DNA of 64,000 nt. It comes from Plectosphaerella cucumerina (lineage: Eukaryota; Ascomycota; Sordariomycetes; Glomerellales; Plectosphaerellaceae). The first letter of the stretch is position 1, and every line of letters begins with the position of its first letter. Of this stretch, positions 63,274-64,000 are shown in pieces. The stretch is from assembly GCA_020746995.1 (NCBI GenBank), contig JAGPXD010000002.1, positions 806,001 to 870,000 of the forward strand. The letters run 5' to 3'. The translations under genes and the position numbers were made by a program. A model generated the notes under the pieces. The model had not been told where the DNA came from. It was given only the letters and a program-made list of their open reading frames with translations, and ran no database searches.

Positions 63274-64000
63274 ATTGTGCCGAAGCGGCCGATCAATGAG
63301 CTATATTTCATCAATATTCTCTAAATTTCACTCGCTCATCTGATCCATTTTGTCGAGCGCTTGGGCAATTTTTTAAAAGCAGAAACCCATGATGAGACCT
63401 GGGGAGTTGAGCGTCTGGACTTCTTCCGTTTCATACCCAGGTACAATCCATTGATCAGCCAAAAAATCCAGCTTTTCAACCGTTCACTTATTATTGTTTG
63501 ACCCTAGACCGATCGCCGGTTTACCTGTGTGGAGGCGCTGTGAAAGCCTCGCAGGCTGCTACATGTACTTGGCTGAAGTTAGTCCAGGTCGCTTTAGGAT
63601 AGGAATTCAGCTCGACTGACGTCGTTACGAACCCGATTTCTATGAGTGCTGGTACTTTCATCCTCACTCAGTAGTTTCGAGAAGATTGTCAACAAATTAC
63701 TGATCAATCAAGGCCGAATGGCACCGATGATGGTTTTGACTCCTTAAAGTGGTGGCTGGGGGACATCTTTGCTTCTGCAGTTTGCCAACCTCTTGTTGGA
63801 TTGTCCAAGGTTTCTTCATTTCAGAAGTATCGGAGAGGCTTTTCTTCGATGCCTACACGGTTGATACCTTGAGGGAAGTATCCTGAATGAGAAATCTGTC
63901 TCCCGAAACCAATGATAGGGTCAATCCACACAAATACCATTAACGGCCTTGGGCCCAGTATGGAATGAATTCGAACCTGTCACCTGCTTTAATCCAGTCT
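63274..64000. other. Intergenic, nothing recognised
   Basis: AT-richer sequence with only short frames on both strands and no repeats or RNA features that I can support. Confidence 0.35.

Overview
The window is from a filamentous ascomycete, most likely a Sordariomycete. Genes are interrupted by 41-100 bp GT..AG introns. GC content is high in coding DNA. The gene set is typical of this group: a hybrid histidine kinase, secreted KatG, AA9 LPMO, Zn2Cys6 factor, BIM1-like GPI protein, ferric-reductase family protein, LaeA/UMTA-like methyltransferase and fungal rhodopsin-like membrane protein. I assign no species. Exon joins were worked out by hand from splice signals, frame and protein continuity. 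All multi-exon models given here keep frame across every junction.

Layout. 1-14 kb: 3' part of a hybrid histidine kinase, secreted catalase-peroxidase, SUR7/PalI-like membrane protein, a secreted protein of unknown function, a coiled-coil protein of unknown function, and a small DUF7704-like membrane protein. 15.9-26.5 kb: AA9 LPMO, Kelch transmembrane protein, then four minus-strand genes (pyrroline-5-carboxylate reductase, DapA-family aldolase, Zn2Cys6 factor, protein-kinase-like protein with altered catalytic motifs). 27-32 kb: a broken, truncated relative of the coiled-coil gene at 11.5 kb, a small six-cysteine secreted protein, and a Ser/Pro-rich conserved-looking protein. 32.1-44.5 kb: a gene-poor stretch with two tandem intron-containing tRNA-Met genes, a kinase C-terminal relic and one hypothetical ORF. 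44.5-63.3 kb: a membrane protein, the 11-exon methyltransferase, a small basic protein, a divergent pair (BIM1-like copper-binding protein and metalloreductase with a Met-rich N terminus), a GPI aspartic-protease homologue lacking one catalytic Asp, a BBE-type FAD oxidase, the rhodopsin-like protein, an MFS transporter and a small gene with a leader intron.

The strongest unexpected structure is repetitive. Two 390-420 bp elements (45568-45959 and 55587-56007) share long terminal inverted repeats. Each is flanked by an 8-bp direct repeat and each carries a 17-bp tandem repeat in its centre: a hAT-like MITE family with a built-in minisatellite. Three further 17-bp tandem arrays (13.04, 29.52 and 61.86 kb) have related units but no recognisable inverted repeats.

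Functionally the window is mostly secretion, cell surface and redox/metal handling. The clearest co-regulation candidates are the BIM1/metalloreductase divergent pair and the P5CR/aldolase/Zn2Cys6 neighbourhood. No biosynthetic backbone enzyme (PKS, NRPS, terpene synthase) is visible.
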